A DNA stretch of 64,000 nucleotides, from NCBI RefSeq assembly GCF_014873765.1, contig NZ_JADBGG010000021.1, positions 1 to 64,000 of the forward strand, in the 5' to 3' direction. Below the pieces are notes generated by a model. That model was not told the DNA's origin and ran no database searches. It was given only the letters and a program-made list of their open reading frames with translations. The translations under genes and the position numbers were made by a program. This DNA is from Desulfomicrobium macestii (GTDB taxonomy: Bacteria > Desulfobacterota > Desulfovibrionia > Desulfovibrionales > Desulfomicrobiaceae). How positions within the stretch are numbered: position 1 is the first letter of the stretch; every line of letters starts with the position of its first letter. Of the stretch, positions 26,330-36,068 are shown one piece after another.

Positions 26330-26374
26330 GCTTGCCTTGCTTCCTCCATAGATTTGTCCCTGCCGGCGGCAGCC

Positions 26375-26827
26375 TCAGGGCTGGACGGCCAGACGCTGCC
26401 AAAGCGCCTGGACTGCGAGCGCATAGCTCATAATGCCGAAACCGGCAATAGCCCCTATGCAGTGCCGCCCGATGAGACTTGTGTGCCGCATGGCGGACTG
26501 GCGGGCGTGCACGTTGCTCAGATGGACCTCGACGCAGGGAAGCCCGGTCCAGGCCAGGCAATCGGCCAAGGCGAGGCTGGTGTGGGTGTAGGCTCCGGCA
26601 TTGAGGACGATTCCGTCGCTCTTGACCTTCCACGCCTCTTCCAGCCGATCGATGAGAGCGCCCTCGGAATTGGACTGGAACAGCGTCAGACGAATGCGTC
26701 CGGCGTCTTCTCCGAGCAATCTTTCAACCAGCCCCGGGAGCGCGTCCATGCCTTCGGTTCCGTATATTTCCGGCTGTCGCTGTCCCAGAAAGCCCAGATT
26801 GGGCCCGTTTATGACCACGAACTCCAT
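26375..26827 (-). CDS. aroQ: 3-dehydroquinate dehydratase, type II
   Basis: A 150-residue type II enzyme that dehydrates 3-dehydroquinate to 3-dehydroshikimate in the shikimate pathway. The N-terminus FVVINGPNLGFLGQRQPEIY contains the GPNL signature and the catalytic tyrosine loop; the catalytic histidine region reads HTSLALADCL, then CVEVHLSNVHARQ. It overlaps nothing but follows the lipoprotein gene by 3 bp and precedes efp, so the three are probably cotranscribed. Confidence 0.95.
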   Translation of the reverse strand: MEFVVINGPNLGFLGQRQPEIYGTEGMDALPGLVERLLGEDAGRIRLTLFQSNSEGALIDRLEEAWKVKSDGIVLNAGAYTHTSLALADCLAWTGLPCVEVHLSNVHARQSAMRHTSLIGRHCIGAIAGFGIMSYALAVQALWQRLAVQP

Positions 26828-26830
26828 GGA

Positions 26831-27643
26831 TTATTTCTGCTCCGAAGGCTCGCTCACGGTATCGGAGTGCGGCGGCAGGACCACAACCGTGTCCGGCTCG
26901 TCCTGGGCGATGACGGCATCCGGGTCCAGGGCGGCGACATCGACGTTCATGAGAAAAATGCGATCTCCGGCCTCTACCTCGCGGTCGCTGACGATGATCT
27001 CAAGGTTGCACAACACGCCCGTAGCTCCGCCCTGCGCCTTGGGCAACGCCACGGTGTCCTGCATGAGTTGCTTGATTTCGGCCATGCCGATGATGCGGTA
27101 AAAGCTTGATCCAAGCTCCCCGACAGGTTCGGCGATGGTCACAAAGGACGGCAGGGATTCGGGCGTCGTCTGATAGAGCATGGCATAGAGCACATCATGC
27201 ATGCCGGCGATATAGCGGTCCTCTTCCAGCGAGATGATCTGGCCTCCAAGGCTCAGGTCACCCACGAAACTGGCCGAGATCAGAAAGCTCTGAACCATGT
27301 CTCCGGTTTCCGGATCTCCCTGGGTGTTGAGCAGACCGCTCTGGGTGAAAGCACCGTCCATGCGCCCCAGCGGGGTCATCCCGGCCACGGGCACGATGAC
27401 TATGTTCTTGTTCAGGATCTTGTTGAAGACCTTGACCAGACCTGCGTTCCTGGCCTCGGTCCAAACCCCGGTGTCGGCATCCACGTATTTGATCAGGTCC
27501 ACTTCACTCAAACGCAATTCGACAGTGGCTTGTTCCTCGACCCGGATGGGTTCCTGGGCAGAATTGGCCGAAACCAACTTCACTTCCTTGGAACACCCTC
27601 CAAAGATAAAGACGGCGCTCAAGAGCACGAGCAACGCACGCAT
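26831..27643 (-). CDS. Predicted lipoprotein, function unknown
   Basis: A 270-residue secreted protein. The N-terminus MRALLVLLSAVFIFGGCSKE is a lipoprotein signal with a GGC lipobox, acylated at C17. The mature part is acidic, with strands such as VELRLSEVDLIKYVDADTGV, a KILNKNIVIVPVAG segment, and SDREVEAGDRIFLMNVDVAA near the end; the C-terminus is serine/glutamate-rich. I do not recognise the family. ATG 27643 has GGAGG upstream. It is 3 bp from aroQ and divergent from engB. Confidence 0.75.
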   Translation of the reverse strand: MRALLVLLSAVFIFGGCSKEVKLVSANSAQEPIRVEEQATVELRLSEVDLIKYVDADTGVWTEARNAGLVKVFNKILNKNIVIVPVAGMTPLGRMDGAFTQSGLLNTQGDPETGDMVQSFLISASFVGDLSLGGQIISLEEDRYIAGMHDVLYAMLYQTTPESLPSFVTIAEPVGELGSSFYRIIGMAEIKQLMQDTVALPKAQGGATGVLCNLEIIVSDREVEAGDRIFLMNVDVAALDPDAVIAQDEPDTVVVLPPHSDTVSEPSEQK

Positions 27644-27747
27644 AGTATGCCTCCAATTAATTATTGATAACCAAGACAATTCTTTCTATCACTGCCTGAT
27701 CAAAACGCATTTCGTCAAGAACCCTAGCCCCAGGAAATGGTAGTTTC

Positions 27748-28344
27748 ATGCCCAGCACCGTAATTTTGGAAAAGACAATCTACACCATCGATCAATTGGG
27801 AGAAATGCCGCTTCCTCAACTCGCCCTTGCCGGACGATCCAATGTTGGAAAATCGTCCCTGCTGAACAAACTCACCGGCAGGAAAAATCTTGCGAAAATC
27901 AGTTCCACCCCCGGCAAAACCCGCAGCCTGAACTTTTACAGGGTCAGCCCGGAAGAATTCTATCTCGTTGATCTTCCGGGATACGGATATGCCCGTTGCT
28001 CCAAAACGGAACGTGAAAAATGGGCCACGCTCATCAACAGATACTTGAAAAACAACCCCCGCCTCTTTGGTGTAGTAGCCCTGCTTGATTCACGCCTCCC
28101 GCCCCAGGCCCTTGACATAGAGCTGATCACCTACATCAGGGCTCAAGGGATGGATGTATTCCCCGTGATGACCAAGGCCGACAAATGCAAGCAACCCGTA
28201 CGGAGCGCAAATCAGACCGCATGGCAAAGACTCCTCGGAACGGAAAAGCCACCGCTGCTCATCTCCAGCCATTCCGGCATGAATATCGACAAACTCTGGC
28301 AATTCTTCCTTGATAAATTTTCCGCAGTGCAGCCTCACGAATAA
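27748..28344 (+). CDS. engB: Ribosome biogenesis GTPase EngB/YsxC
   Basis: A 198-residue TrmE-Era-EngA-type GTPase needed for assembly of the large ribosomal subunit. G1 is AGRSNVGKSSLLN near residue 28, G2 lies at STPGKTRS, G3 is DLPGYGYA and G4 is TKADK; the G5-like ISSHSG follows. Length is typical. It is divergent from the lipoprotein-aroQ-efp unit and precedes the antiporter operon, from which 183 bp separate it. Confidence 0.95.
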   Translation: MPSTVILEKTIYTIDQLGEMPLPQLALAGRSNVGKSSLLNKLTGRKNLAKISSTPGKTRSLNFYRVSPEEFYLVDLPGYGYARCSKTEREKWATLINRYLKNNPRLFGVVALLDSRLPPQALDIELITYIRAQGMDVFPVMTKADKCKQPVRSANQTAWQRLLGTEKPPLLISSHSGMNIDKLWQFFLDKFSAVQPHE

Positions 28345-28527
28345 GAATTTGTGCATGATTCAATACGAAATTATTTTGTGATTGAACAGTTTTTTATCCA
28401 ACCCAACACCAAAAAAACATCTCGGAAAGACCTGCGCGCCATTTACCCGAAACAATGACGCAGGTTGACATGTTTTATTTCGCACTGTCCGGTTGACGCA
28501 GTCCGTTTTGAACATCTAAGCTCAGGC

Positions 28528-31323
28528 ATGAACGTTCTCCTTCTCGTCCTGCTCCCCCTCCTGGGAGCCATGCTCCCGCCCCTGACCATTCGCTTCGGAC
28601 GCGACGTCTGCACCTGGGCGGCCATGGCTGTCACCGCGTGCACCCTGATGCTGGCCGCGGTCCTGTTCATCCAGGCCCTTGAAGGCTCTCCCGCGTCCAT
28701 GCATCTGCCCTGGCTGCACGGCATCGGGCTTGACCTGTCCCTGCGCATGGACGGCCTGGCCGCCCTGTTTGCATTGCTGGTGCCGGGCATCGGGCTGCTG
28801 GTCATCATCTATGCCCGCTACTATCTCTCGGAAAAGGATCCCATGGGTCGCCTCCATGGGCTGCTGCTCGTGTTCATGAGTTCCATGCTCGGCGTGGCGC
28901 TGTCCGACAACCTGATCCTGATGCTCATCTTCTGGGAGTCGACCTCGCTTTCCTCCTTTCTGCTCATTGGCTTCTGGCAACACCGCGCGGATGCCAGGCA
29001 GGGTGCGCGCATGGCCCTGATCGTCACAGGGGCGGGCGGCCTGGCCCTGCTGGCCGGGTTTCTGCTTCTGGGACAGATGGCCGGGACATTCCGAATTTCC
29101 GAGATTCTGGCACAAGGCGACCACATCCGCGCCCATTCGCTCTACGTCCCGACGCTCATGCTCATCCTGATCGGCGCTTTCACCAAGTCGGCGCAGTTTC
29201 CGTTCCATTTCTGGCTGCCAAAGGCCATGGCCGCGCCCACGCCCATCAGCGCCTATCTGCACTCCGCCACCATGGTCAAAGCCGGCGTCTTCCTACTGGC
29301 CAGACTCTACCCTGTCCTGTCAGGCACGGACCTCTGGTTCTTCACCGTGAGCGGCGTAGGTCTGACCACGCTGCTCATGGGCGCCTATGCCGCCATCTTC
29401 CAGCATGACCTGAAAGGACTCCTGGCCTACTCGACCATCAGCCACCTCGGCCTCATCGTGCTTCTCTTCGGACTGGACACGCCGCTGGCTGCCGTGGCCG
29501 GAGTGTTCCACATCATCAACCACGCTACCTTCAAGGCCTCCCTGTTCATGGCCGCAGGCATCATCGACCACGAAACCGGAACCCGCGACATGCGCCGCCT
29601 GAACGGGCTCTGGAAATACATGCCCCACACCGCGGCCCTGGCCATGATCGCGGCCGCCGCCATGGCCGGTGTTCCGCTCCTGAACGGCTTTCTGTCCAAG
29701 GAGATGTTTTTTGCCGAAACCCTGCACGTTCACCTGCTCGGCCCCGCTTGGATGCTCCTTCCGGCCGCCGCGACCCTGGCCGGAATCTTCGCCGTGGCCT
29801 ATTCCGCCCGCTTCATTCACGACGTCTTCTTCAACGGGGCGCCCCGTGATCTACCCAGGTTTCCGCCGCACGAACCGCCGCGCTTCATGAAGATTCCGGT
29901 GGAGATCCTGGCCGGAGCGTGCCTGCTGGTGGGCATCCTGCCCGCCCTGACCGTGGGTCCGCTGCTGGATCTGGCCGCCACCAGCGTGACGGGTGAAACC
30001 TTGCCGCCCTACAGCCTGGCCATATGGCACGGCTTTAACACACCGCTGCTGATGAGCCTCGTCGCCCTTGGAGGCGGGTTTGCCGTCTACGCAATGCGGC
30101 GCAGGCTCTTCGCCCTGCACGAGCGCCTGCCCCTTGCTCCCGATGCTGCCGCTCTCTTCCATGCCGCCGAGGAAGCCCTGATCCGATGCGCACGCGCCTT
30201 CCTGCACGGCTTGGACAACGGCTCCCTGCAACGCTCGGCGGCCCTGCTCCTGGGCGTGGCGGCCCTGGTCATGATTCTGCCCCTCGCCGGTCCTGCCATC
30301 AGCGGCCCGCTCCCTCTCACCCCCATCGACGGCCCGTCTCTCATGGGCGCGCTGCTGCTCATTGCCGCCGGTCTGCTGACCGTGCTCTGGCACGAACACC
30401 GCCTGTCCGCGATCATGGCCCTAAGCGTTGTCGGCCTGCTCGTGGCCTTGGTCTTCGTGCGTTTCTCCGCTCCGGACCTGGCCCTGACCCAGCTCAGCGT
30501 CGAGGTGGTGACCATCATGCTTCTGCTGCTGGCCCTCTTTTTCATTCCCCGGCGTCACAAACCGCGATCCCGCCCATCCGGACGCTTCAGGGATATTGTC
30601 CTGTCCACGGGCATCGGGGCCGGATGCGGACTGCTGGCCTGGGGCATGCTGACCCGCCCCCTTGACTCCATCTCCACATTTTTCATGGAGCAGAGCATAC
30701 CCGGCGGTGGCGGAGCCAATGTGGTCAACGTCATTCTGGTGGATTTTCGCGGCTTCGACACCCTGGGCGAAGTCACGGTCCTGGCCGTGGCCGCCGTCGG
30801 CATCTTCGCCATGCTCGACAATCTGCGTCTGCCGATCCCGGCGCACGACCAGGACGGCCGCCCCTGGGCCGCCGAGCCGCATCCACTCATCCTGTCGCAG
30901 ACGACCCGTTTCCTGCTGCCACTTGCCCTTTTGGTCTCGGTCTTCCTGTTCCTGCGCGGGCACAATGCGCCCGGGGGCGGCTTCATCGCGGGCCTGGTCA
31001 CGGCAGTGGCTCTCATTCTGCAATACATGGCCAACGGCACCGCCTGGACCCAGCGGCAGTGGCGGCTGCCCTTCCATCCGCTCATCGCCGTCGGCGTGCT
31101 CGTGGCCGCCGCCACCGGAGCCGCCAGCCTGCTTGCAGGCCATCCCTTCCTGACCTCCACCTTCGGCCATGTCAGCCTGCCCATTGTCGGAAAATTCGAG
31201 CTGGCCAGCGCCATGCTTTTCGACCTGGGCGTTTTTCTGACCGTCGTCGGGGTGATCATGCTCATCCTGGCCAATCTGGGCAAGCTGACCAGGCGCAAAA
31301 TTCGCCCCGCAAGGATACGCTGA
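28528..31323 (+). CDS. mrpA: Mrp-type Na+/H+ antiporter, fused subunits A and B
   Basis: A 931-residue polytopic protein. The N-terminal 500 residues resemble complex I NuoL/M antiporter subunits ([49 protein letters not shown]). An MrpA-specific region and an MbhE/D-like part follow, and the last 150 residues are an MrpB domain ([20 protein letters not shown]). Group 2 operons of Gram-negative bacteria carry this A-B fusion, and no separate mrpB is present here. It exchanges cytoplasmic Na+ for external protons. Start 28528 is set by the membrane-segment start [14 protein letters not shown]; the ribosome site is weak. Confidence 0.9.
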   Translation: MNVLLLVLLPLLGAMLPPLTIRFGRDVCTWAAMAVTACTLMLAAVLFIQALEGSPASMHLPWLHGIGLDLSLRMDGLAALFALLVPGIGLLVIIYARYYLSEKDPMGRLHGLLLVFMSSMLGVALSDNLILMLIFWESTSLSSFLLIGFWQHRADARQGARMALIVTGAGGLALLAGFLLLGQMAGTFRISEILAQGDHIRAHSLYVPTLMLILIGAFTKSAQFPFHFWLPKAMAAPTPISAYLHSATMVKAGVFLLARLYPVLSGTDLWFFTVSGVGLTTLLMGAYAAIFQHDLKGLLAYSTISHLGLIVLLFGLDTPLAAVAGVFHIINHATFKASLFMAAGIIDHETGTRDMRRLNGLWKYMPHTAALAMIAAAAMAGVPLLNGFLSKEMFFAETLHVHLLGPAWMLLPAAATLAGIFAVAYSARFIHDVFFNGAPRDLPRFPPHEPPRFMKIPVEILAGACLLVGILPALTVGPLLDLAATSVTGETLPPYSLAIWHGFNTPLLMSLVALGGGFAVYAMRRRLFALHERLPLAPDAAALFHAAEEALIRCARAFLHGLDNGSLQRSAALLLGVAALVMILPLAGPAISGPLPLTPIDGPSLMGALLLIAAGLLTVLWHEHRLSAIMALSVVGLLVALVFVRFSAPDLALTQLSVEVVTIMLLLLALFFIPRRHKPRSRPSGRFRDIVLSTGIGAGCGLLAWGMLTRPLDSISTFFMEQSIPGGGGANVVNVILVDFRGFDTLGEVTVLAVAAVGIFAMLDNLRLPIPAHDQDGRPWAAEPHPLILSQTTRFLLPLALLVSVFLFLRGHNAPGGGFIAGLVTAVALILQYMANGTAWTQRQWRLPFHPLIAVGVLVAAATGAASLLAGHPFLTSTFGHVSLPIVGKFELASAMLFDLGVFLTVVGVIMLILANLGKLTRRKIRPARIR

Positions 31324-31652
31324 TGGAAGCCCTCGCCGCCCTGATCATCGCCGTTCTCATCGGTTGCGGGACGTACCTGACGCTATGCGCCCGGACCTTC
31401 TCCGTGGTTCTCGGGCTCTCGCTCATGTCCTACGCGGTCAACCTCTTCCTCTTTTTCAGCGGCCGTCTGGTCACCGGTGCACCGCCTCTGGCCACAAACA
31501 TCGGAGCCACGGCCGACCCCTTGCCCCAGGCGCTGGTCCTGACCGCCATCGTCATCGGTTTCGGCATGACCGCCTTCGTGGTCATCCTGGCCTTGCGCGC
31601 CCTTGGAGAGCTGGGCACCGACCAGGTCGACGGAGAGGACGAAAAACCATGA
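31323..31652 (+). CDS. mrpC: Mrp antiporter subunit C
   Basis: A 109-residue, three-helix membrane protein of the NuoK/MrpC type: LIIAVLIGCGTYLTLCARTF, VVLGLSLMSYAVNLFLFFSG and DPLPQALVLTAIVIGFGMTA, the last carrying the conserved DPLPQALVLTAIVI signature. Its ATG overlaps the TGA of mrpA by one base. It is an essential part of the hetero-oligomeric antiporter. Confidence 0.93.
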   Translation: MEALAALIIAVLIGCGTYLTLCARTFSVVLGLSLMSYAVNLFLFFSGRLVTGAPPLATNIGATADPLPQALVLTAIVIGFGMTAFVVILALRALGELGTDQVDGEDEKP

Positions 31653-33145
31653 ACCATCTGATCATGATCCCCCTGCTCCTGCCGCTGGCCGCCGGCATGA
31701 CGAACCTTCTGCTGGTGCGCAAAGGCATCGGCCCACAGCGCCTTGTCTCCGTCCTGACGGCCTGCGGGCTGCTCGCGGCGACCCTGCTTTTACTGGTCAG
31801 GGCCGAAACCGGGCACATCGACACATACGAACTCGGCAACTGGCCCGCGCCCTTCGGCATAATCCTGGTGCTCGACAGGCTGAGCGCCCTCATGCTTGTC
31901 CTGACCGCCTTCCTGACCCTGCCTGTCCTGCTCCATGCCTGTAGCGGCGACGACAAGCTCGGACGTGATTTTCACGTCATCTTCCCGTTGCAGATCATGG
32001 GCTTAAACGGTGCGTTCCTGACCGGCGACCTCTTCAACCTTTTCGTCTTCTTCGAAATACTGCTCATTGCGTCCTATTGCCTGGCGCTGCACGGCCTGGG
32101 CCCCGAGCGCACGCGAAACGCCCTGCGCTACGTGGTCCTGAACCTCATCGGCTCAAGTCTTTTCCTCATCGCCCTCGGCACCCTCTATGGAGTCTGCGGC
32201 ACCCTGAACATGGCCGACCTCGCGCTCAAGGTGGCCGGCAGCACTCCGGATCAGGCCCCGCTGCTGCGCGCCGCCGGCTTGCTTCTTCTGGCCGTGTTCG
32301 GGTTCAAGGCCGCCATCCTGCCCCTCTTCCTGTGGCTGCCCGGCCTTTACGCCGCCGTACTGCCCTCGGTGGCAGCACTTTTCGCCATCATGACCAAGGT
32401 TGGCGTCTATGCCATCCTGCGCACCCAGTCGCTCATCTTCACAAACCACGGTCCCGTTCCCGAAGCGGCAGGGCTGCTCTTTCCCGTGGCCCTTGCGACA
32501 CTGGCCGCCGGATCGCTGTGCGTCCTCGGCAGCAGGCGCCTGCGGGTGCTTCTGGCCTGGCTGGTCATCGTTTCCGTCGGCACCCTGCTGGCAGGCATCG
32601 GCCTGTGGAACGTGGCCGGGATAAGCGCGAGCCTCTATTATCTGCCGCACTCAACCCTGGTCACCGCCGGACTCTTTTTGCTCGCCGATCATCTGGCGCG
32701 CCAGCGCGGACCGGCGGGGGACGTGCTTGAGTCAGGCCCTACCATGTCTCGCCCGAATCTGCTGGGATCGCTTTTTCTCCTTGGCGCCATGGCCATCGCC
32801 GGGCTACCCCCGCTGTCCGGATTCATCGGCAAACTGCTGCTCCTCAATGCCGCGCAGGCTCCTATTGCAGCCTGGCTCTGGCCTGTCGTCCTTGGCGGCA
32901 GTCTCATAGGAATCATCGCGCTGGGCCGATGCGGAAGCGTACTCTTCTGGAAGACCCAGGGCGATCCTCTATCCGGCCCCCCGGTGTCATGGCTGCGGCT
33001 CGCACCCGCCGCCACGCTGCTCCTGACCGCCGTGGCACTGTCGGTCATGGCGGGTCCCGTCACCACATACACCGACGCCGCGGCCGAACAGCTCCTTGCT
33101 CCGGACAGCTACATCAACGCCGTTCTCGGCAGGGGAACCCCATGA
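31649..33145 (+). CDS. mrpD: Mrp antiporter subunit D
   Basis: A 498-residue polytopic protein of the NuoN/M-like antiporter family. Conserved features include LNGAFLTGDLFNLFVFFEIL with its membrane glutamate, AAILPLFLWLPGLYAAVLPS near residue 225 and AIAGLPPLSGFIGKLLLL near 385. Together with MrpA it forms the ion path. ATGA overlaps link it to mrpC and mrpE. Confidence 0.93.
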   Translation: MNHLIMIPLLLPLAAGMTNLLLVRKGIGPQRLVSVLTACGLLAATLLLLVRAETGHIDTYELGNWPAPFGIILVLDRLSALMLVLTAFLTLPVLLHACSGDDKLGRDFHVIFPLQIMGLNGAFLTGDLFNLFVFFEILLIASYCLALHGLGPERTRNALRYVVLNLIGSSLFLIALGTLYGVCGTLNMADLALKVAGSTPDQAPLLRAAGLLLLAVFGFKAAILPLFLWLPGLYAAVLPSVAALFAIMTKVGVYAILRTQSLIFTNHGPVPEAAGLLFPVALATLAAGSLCVLGSRRLRVLLAWLVIVSVGTLLAGIGLWNVAGISASLYYLPHSTLVTAGLFLLADHLARQRGPAGDVLESGPTMSRPNLLGSLFLLGAMAIAGLPPLSGFIGKLLLLNAAQAPIAAWLWPVVLGGSLIGIIALGRCGSVLFWKTQGDPLSGPPVSWLRLAPAATLLLTAVALSVMAGPVTTYTDAAAEQLLAPDSYINAVLGRGTP

Positions 33146-33630
33146 AAAGATGGCTGCCACAACCCATGTTCAGCCTGTTCCTGCTGCTGATCTGGCTTCT
33201 GCTCGTGAATTCGGCGGCTCCCGGGCAGATTGTCCTCGGAGCGCTGCTCGCCGTGACCATACCGCTGTTCACGATCAGGTTCTGGCCCGATCAACCGTGC
33301 ATGCGCCGCCCGCTTACCCTCATCGTCTATCTGGCCGTTTTTTTCTGGGACATCGTCGTCGCCAACCTGACCGTGGCCCGCCTCATACTCGGCCCGACAG
33401 GGAGGCTGCGGCCAGCGTTCATCCGCCTGCCCCTGGACCTGAAAAACGATTTCGCCATCACCCTGCTGGCCCACACCATATCCCTCACTCCGGGCACCGT
33501 TTCCGCGCAAGTGGCGGAGGATCGGCGCAGCCTGCTCATTCACGTCCTGGACCTCGATGATGAAGCCCTGCTCGTGAACCGCATCAAACAGCGCTACGAA
33601 GCGCCCCTGAAGGAGATCTTCCCATGCTGA
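33142..33630 (+). CDS. mrpE: Mrp antiporter subunit E
   Basis: A 162-residue protein with two or three N-terminal membrane helices (FSLFLLLIWLLLVNSAAPGQ, RPLTLIVYLAVFFWDIVVAN) and a cytoplasmic domain with LAHTISLTPGTVSAQVAEDR, the MrpE signature. It aids assembly or stability of the complex. It starts inside the mrpD stop and ends 7 bp into mrpF. Confidence 0.9.
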   Translation: MKRWLPQPMFSLFLLLIWLLLVNSAAPGQIVLGALLAVTIPLFTIRFWPDQPCMRRPLTLIVYLAVFFWDIVVANLTVARLILGPTGRLRPAFIRLPLDLKNDFAITLLAHTISLTPGTVSAQVAEDRRSLLIHVLDLDDEALLVNRIKQRYEAPLKEIFPC

Positions 33631-33893
33631 CCACTGCCATCACGGTGGCCTTTTTCTGCATAGCCGCCGCCCTGACGCTCAATTTCTGGAGACTCTTTGC
33701 CGGGCCGACCCTTCCGGACCGCATCCTGGCCCTGGACACCATGGCCATCAACACCATCGCCCTTTTGATCCTGCTGGGCATCCATCAGAACCTGACCGAA
33801 TATTTCGAGGCAGCCCTGCTCATCGCCATGATGGGCTTCATCGGAACCGTGGCCCTGTGCAAATACCTGTTGCGCGGCGACATCATCGAATAG
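33624..33893 (+). CDS. mrpF: Mrp antiporter subunit F
   Basis: An 89-residue, three-helix protein: AITVAFFCIAAALTLNFWRL, GPTLPDRILALDTMAINTIA and EAALLIAMMGFIGTVALCKY. The GPTLPDRILALD motif with its conserved aspartates defines MrpF. It overlaps mrpE by 7 bp. Confidence 0.93.
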   Translation: MLTTAITVAFFCIAAALTLNFWRLFAGPTLPDRILALDTMAINTIALLILLGIHQNLTEYFEAALLIAMMGFIGTVALCKYLLRGDIIE

Positions 33894-33905
33894 GAGTTGC
33901 CAGAC

Positions 33906-34217
33906 ATGCTCAGTGAAGCGCTCATCTCCCTCTTTCTGCTCATCGGAGGAGCTTTCGCCCTGATCGGCTCCATCGGGTTGGCCCGCCTGCCCGACCTTTT
34001 CACCCGGCTGCACGGACCGACCAAGGCCACGACGCTGGGTGTCGGCGGCATCCTGATCGCATCGGTCCTGCACTTCAGCGGACAGGAGCATGCCTTGAGC
34101 CTGCACGAGCTGCTCATCACCCTCTTTCTTTTCGCCACCGCCCCGGTCAGCGCCTATCTCATTGCCCGATCGGCACTGCACCTGCGCGGCCCGGACGGGC
34201 CCAAGGACGACTCTTGA
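33906..34217 (+). CDS. mrpG: Mrp antiporter subunit G
   Basis: A 103-residue membrane protein ending the operon. LIGSIGLARLPDLFTRLHGP followed by TKATTLGVGG is the MrpG signature. Three helices are visible. ATG 33906 lies 9 bases after AGGAG; an in-frame TTG at 33897 is too close to that site. No clear terminator follows within the next 196 bp. Confidence 0.92.
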   Translation: MLSEALISLFLLIGGAFALIGSIGLARLPDLFTRLHGPTKATTLGVGGILIASVLHFSGQEHALSLHELLITLFLFATAPVSAYLIARSALHLRGPDGPKDDS

Positions 34218-34413
34218 AATTTGGCGACAAGCAGGAATGTCCGAAATACGATTCCCAAGTTCAATGGAAATCGCCGTGCGGTGCTCAGGCATGGCTTGGT
34301 TTGAAGCTTCCAAACGTCGTCTTGACCGGACCGGAGGGGAAGAATAGGTAGAGGCACATTTTTCAAGCAGCCCAGCGCACCAATCTTTTCGACCATGGCA
34401 AGGAGAGACTCAC

Positions 34414-35040
34414 ATGGCAGTATTCGTGGCGGATCATCCACTCATCAAGCACAAGCTCGGACTCATGCGCAAGCATGATATCAGTACCAAGAATTTCCGG
34501 GAACTCGCTTCCGAAGTCGCCAGACTGCTGACATACGAGGCCACCAAGGACCTGGAGACAGAAAAAAAGACCGCGCAGGGATGGGCCGGGCCCGTCGAGG
34601 TGGACGTGATCAAGGGCAAGAAGATCACCGTCGTGCCGATCCTGCGCGCCGGACTCGGCATGCAGGACGGCGTGCTTGACCTGATCCCCGGCGCCAAGGT
34701 CAGCGTCGTCGGTTTCTACCGCAACGAGGAGACCCTCCAGCCCGTGGAATATTACGTGAAGCTGGCCAAGAACATAAGCAAGCGCATGGCCCTCATCCTT
34801 GACCCCATGCTCGCCACGGGCGGCACCCTGGACGCCACCATCCGCTGCCTGAAGAACGCAGGCTGCACCAGCATCCGCGGCCTCTTTCTGGTCGCGGCTC
34901 CCGAAGGGCTGAAGCGGATCACCGAAGCGCACCCCGATGTGGATATCTACGTCGCAGCCGTTGACGAACGCCTGAACGAAAACGGGTATATCCTGCCCGG
35001 CCTGGGCGACGCCGGGGACAAAATCTTTGGCACCAAATAG
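34414..35040 (+). CDS. upp: Uracil phosphoribosyltransferase
   Basis: A 208-residue enzyme that salvages uracil with PRPP to UMP. The PRPP-binding motif [17 protein letters not shown] lies at residues about 127-143; [29 protein letters not shown] and the C-terminal [16 protein letters not shown] uracil-binding region are all present. AAGGAGAG precedes ATG 34414. A small unknown gene follows after 9 bp and shares its terminator. Confidence 0.96.
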   Translation: MAVFVADHPLIKHKLGLMRKHDISTKNFRELASEVARLLTYEATKDLETEKKTAQGWAGPVEVDVIKGKKITVVPILRAGLGMQDGVLDLIPGAKVSVVGFYRNEETLQPVEYYVKLAKNISKRMALILDPMLATGGTLDATIRCLKNAGCTSIRGLFLVAAPEGLKRITEAHPDVDIYVAAVDERLNENGYILPGLGDAGDKIFGTK

Positions 35041-35049
35041 GAGGCTAAC

Positions 35050-35259
35050 GTGATTTCCGACAAACTCATGGACGAACTGTCAGGGGAGATCGAGAGAACC
35101 CTCAAGGCCATGGCCAAGGCCAAGACCCCCGAGGAAAAGCTGACCTACAGCATGACCGTCAAGAACTTGTGTCAATCGATGGGCGTGTTCCTCCAGGCGG
35201 CCGCCGACTACATGGAATACGCAGACGGCAACGACGAGGATTTCGAAAGACCGTTCTGA
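35050..35259 (+). CDS. Small acidic protein, 69 residues, unknown
   Basis: It starts with GTG 35050 after a strong AGGAGG site. The peptide is helical (MDELSGEIERTLKAMAKAKT, MTVKNLCQSMGVFLQAAADY) with an acidic tail (GNDEDFERPF) and no membrane segment. I do not recognise the family. It is 9 bp from upp and ends before a shared terminator, so the pair forms one operon; a role linked to uracil salvage is only a guess. Confidence 0.72.
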   Translation: MISDKLMDELSGEIERTLKAMAKAKTPEEKLTYSMTVKNLCQSMGVFLQAAADYMEYADGNDEDFERPF

Positions 35260-35281
35260 TCATCCCCGAGCACTTTGCAAC

Positions 35282-35315
35282 AAAAAACGCCCGATCATCC
35301 GACCGGGCGTTTTTT
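35282..35315. terminator. Bidirectional terminator between the upp operon and hisA
   Basis: A perfect 12-bp stem (aaaaaacgcccg at 35282-35293 and its complement at 35304-35315) with a 10-base loop. T-runs occur on both strands, so it serves both convergent units. Confidence 0.88.
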
Positions 35316-35336
35316 GTCATCTGAAGGCTGAAAATG

Positions 35337-36068
35337 CTAGTTCTGGGCAGCGAGCCAGTCCAGGGCGGCTTTGAGATCAAGGCTCCCGGCATAGATCGCC
35401 TTGCCTGTGATGACTCCGGCCAGACCTTTCTCACGCAAGGGATGAACGGCCTGCACGTCTTCAAGAGTGGAGATGCCTCCGGCGATGAGCACGGGTCTGT
35501 CCGTCATGGCCAGCAGGGCTTCAAGGGCCGGGATGTTCACCCCGGACTGCATCCCGTCGCGGCTTATGTCGGTGTAGATGAAAAAAGCGGCGCCCGCTGC
35601 CTCAAGTTCGGGGACGACATCCGCCACGGTCTTGTCCGCATCCTCGACCCAGCCCTTGGTCTTGAGCCTGCCGTCGCGGGCGTCGAGGGAAACCCCGATG
35701 CGACCTGGGTAGACTTGGCAGAGTTCGCTGAACAATTCGGGATCTTCCAGCGCAACGGTGCCGATGATCAGGCGCGTCACCCCGGCTTCAAGATATTTGC
35801 CCGCGATCTCGACGCTTCGAATTCCACCGCCGAGCTGTACCGGGATGGAAACCGCCGAACACAACTCGCGAATCAGGTCCATGTTACGAGGAGTCCCACT
35901 GAATGCGCCATCAAGATCGATGACATGCAGCCATCTGGTACCCGCCTCCACCCACTGCCTGGCCATGGCCACCGGATCGTCGGAAAAAATCGTGACCTGA
36001 TCCTCGACACCCTGCCGCAAGCGCACGCACTTGCCATCTTTTATGTCAACTGCCGGAAATATATTCAT
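35337..36068 (-). CDS. hisA: ProFAR isomerase (phosphoribosylformimino-AICAR isomerase)
   Basis: A 243-residue (beta-alpha)8 enzyme of histidine synthesis. The catalytic D8 is in [14 protein letters not shown] and D127 in ISLDARDG-like [10 protein letters not shown]; phosphate-binding GGGIRS and AGGIST are both present. It starts inside the stop of the lipoprotein gene (ATGA). No other his genes than hisB are near. Confidence 0.94.
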   Translation of the reverse strand: MNIFPAVDIKDGKCVRLRQGVEDQVTIFSDDPVAMARQWVEAGTRWLHVIDLDGAFSGTPRNMDLIRELCSAVSIPVQLGGGIRSVEIAGKYLEAGVTRLIIGTVALEDPELFSELCQVYPGRIGVSLDARDGRLKTKGWVEDADKTVADVVPELEAAGAAFFIYTDISRDGMQSGVNIPALEALLAMTDRPVLIAGGISTLEDVQAVHPLREKGLAGVITGKAIYAGSLDLKAALDWLAAQN

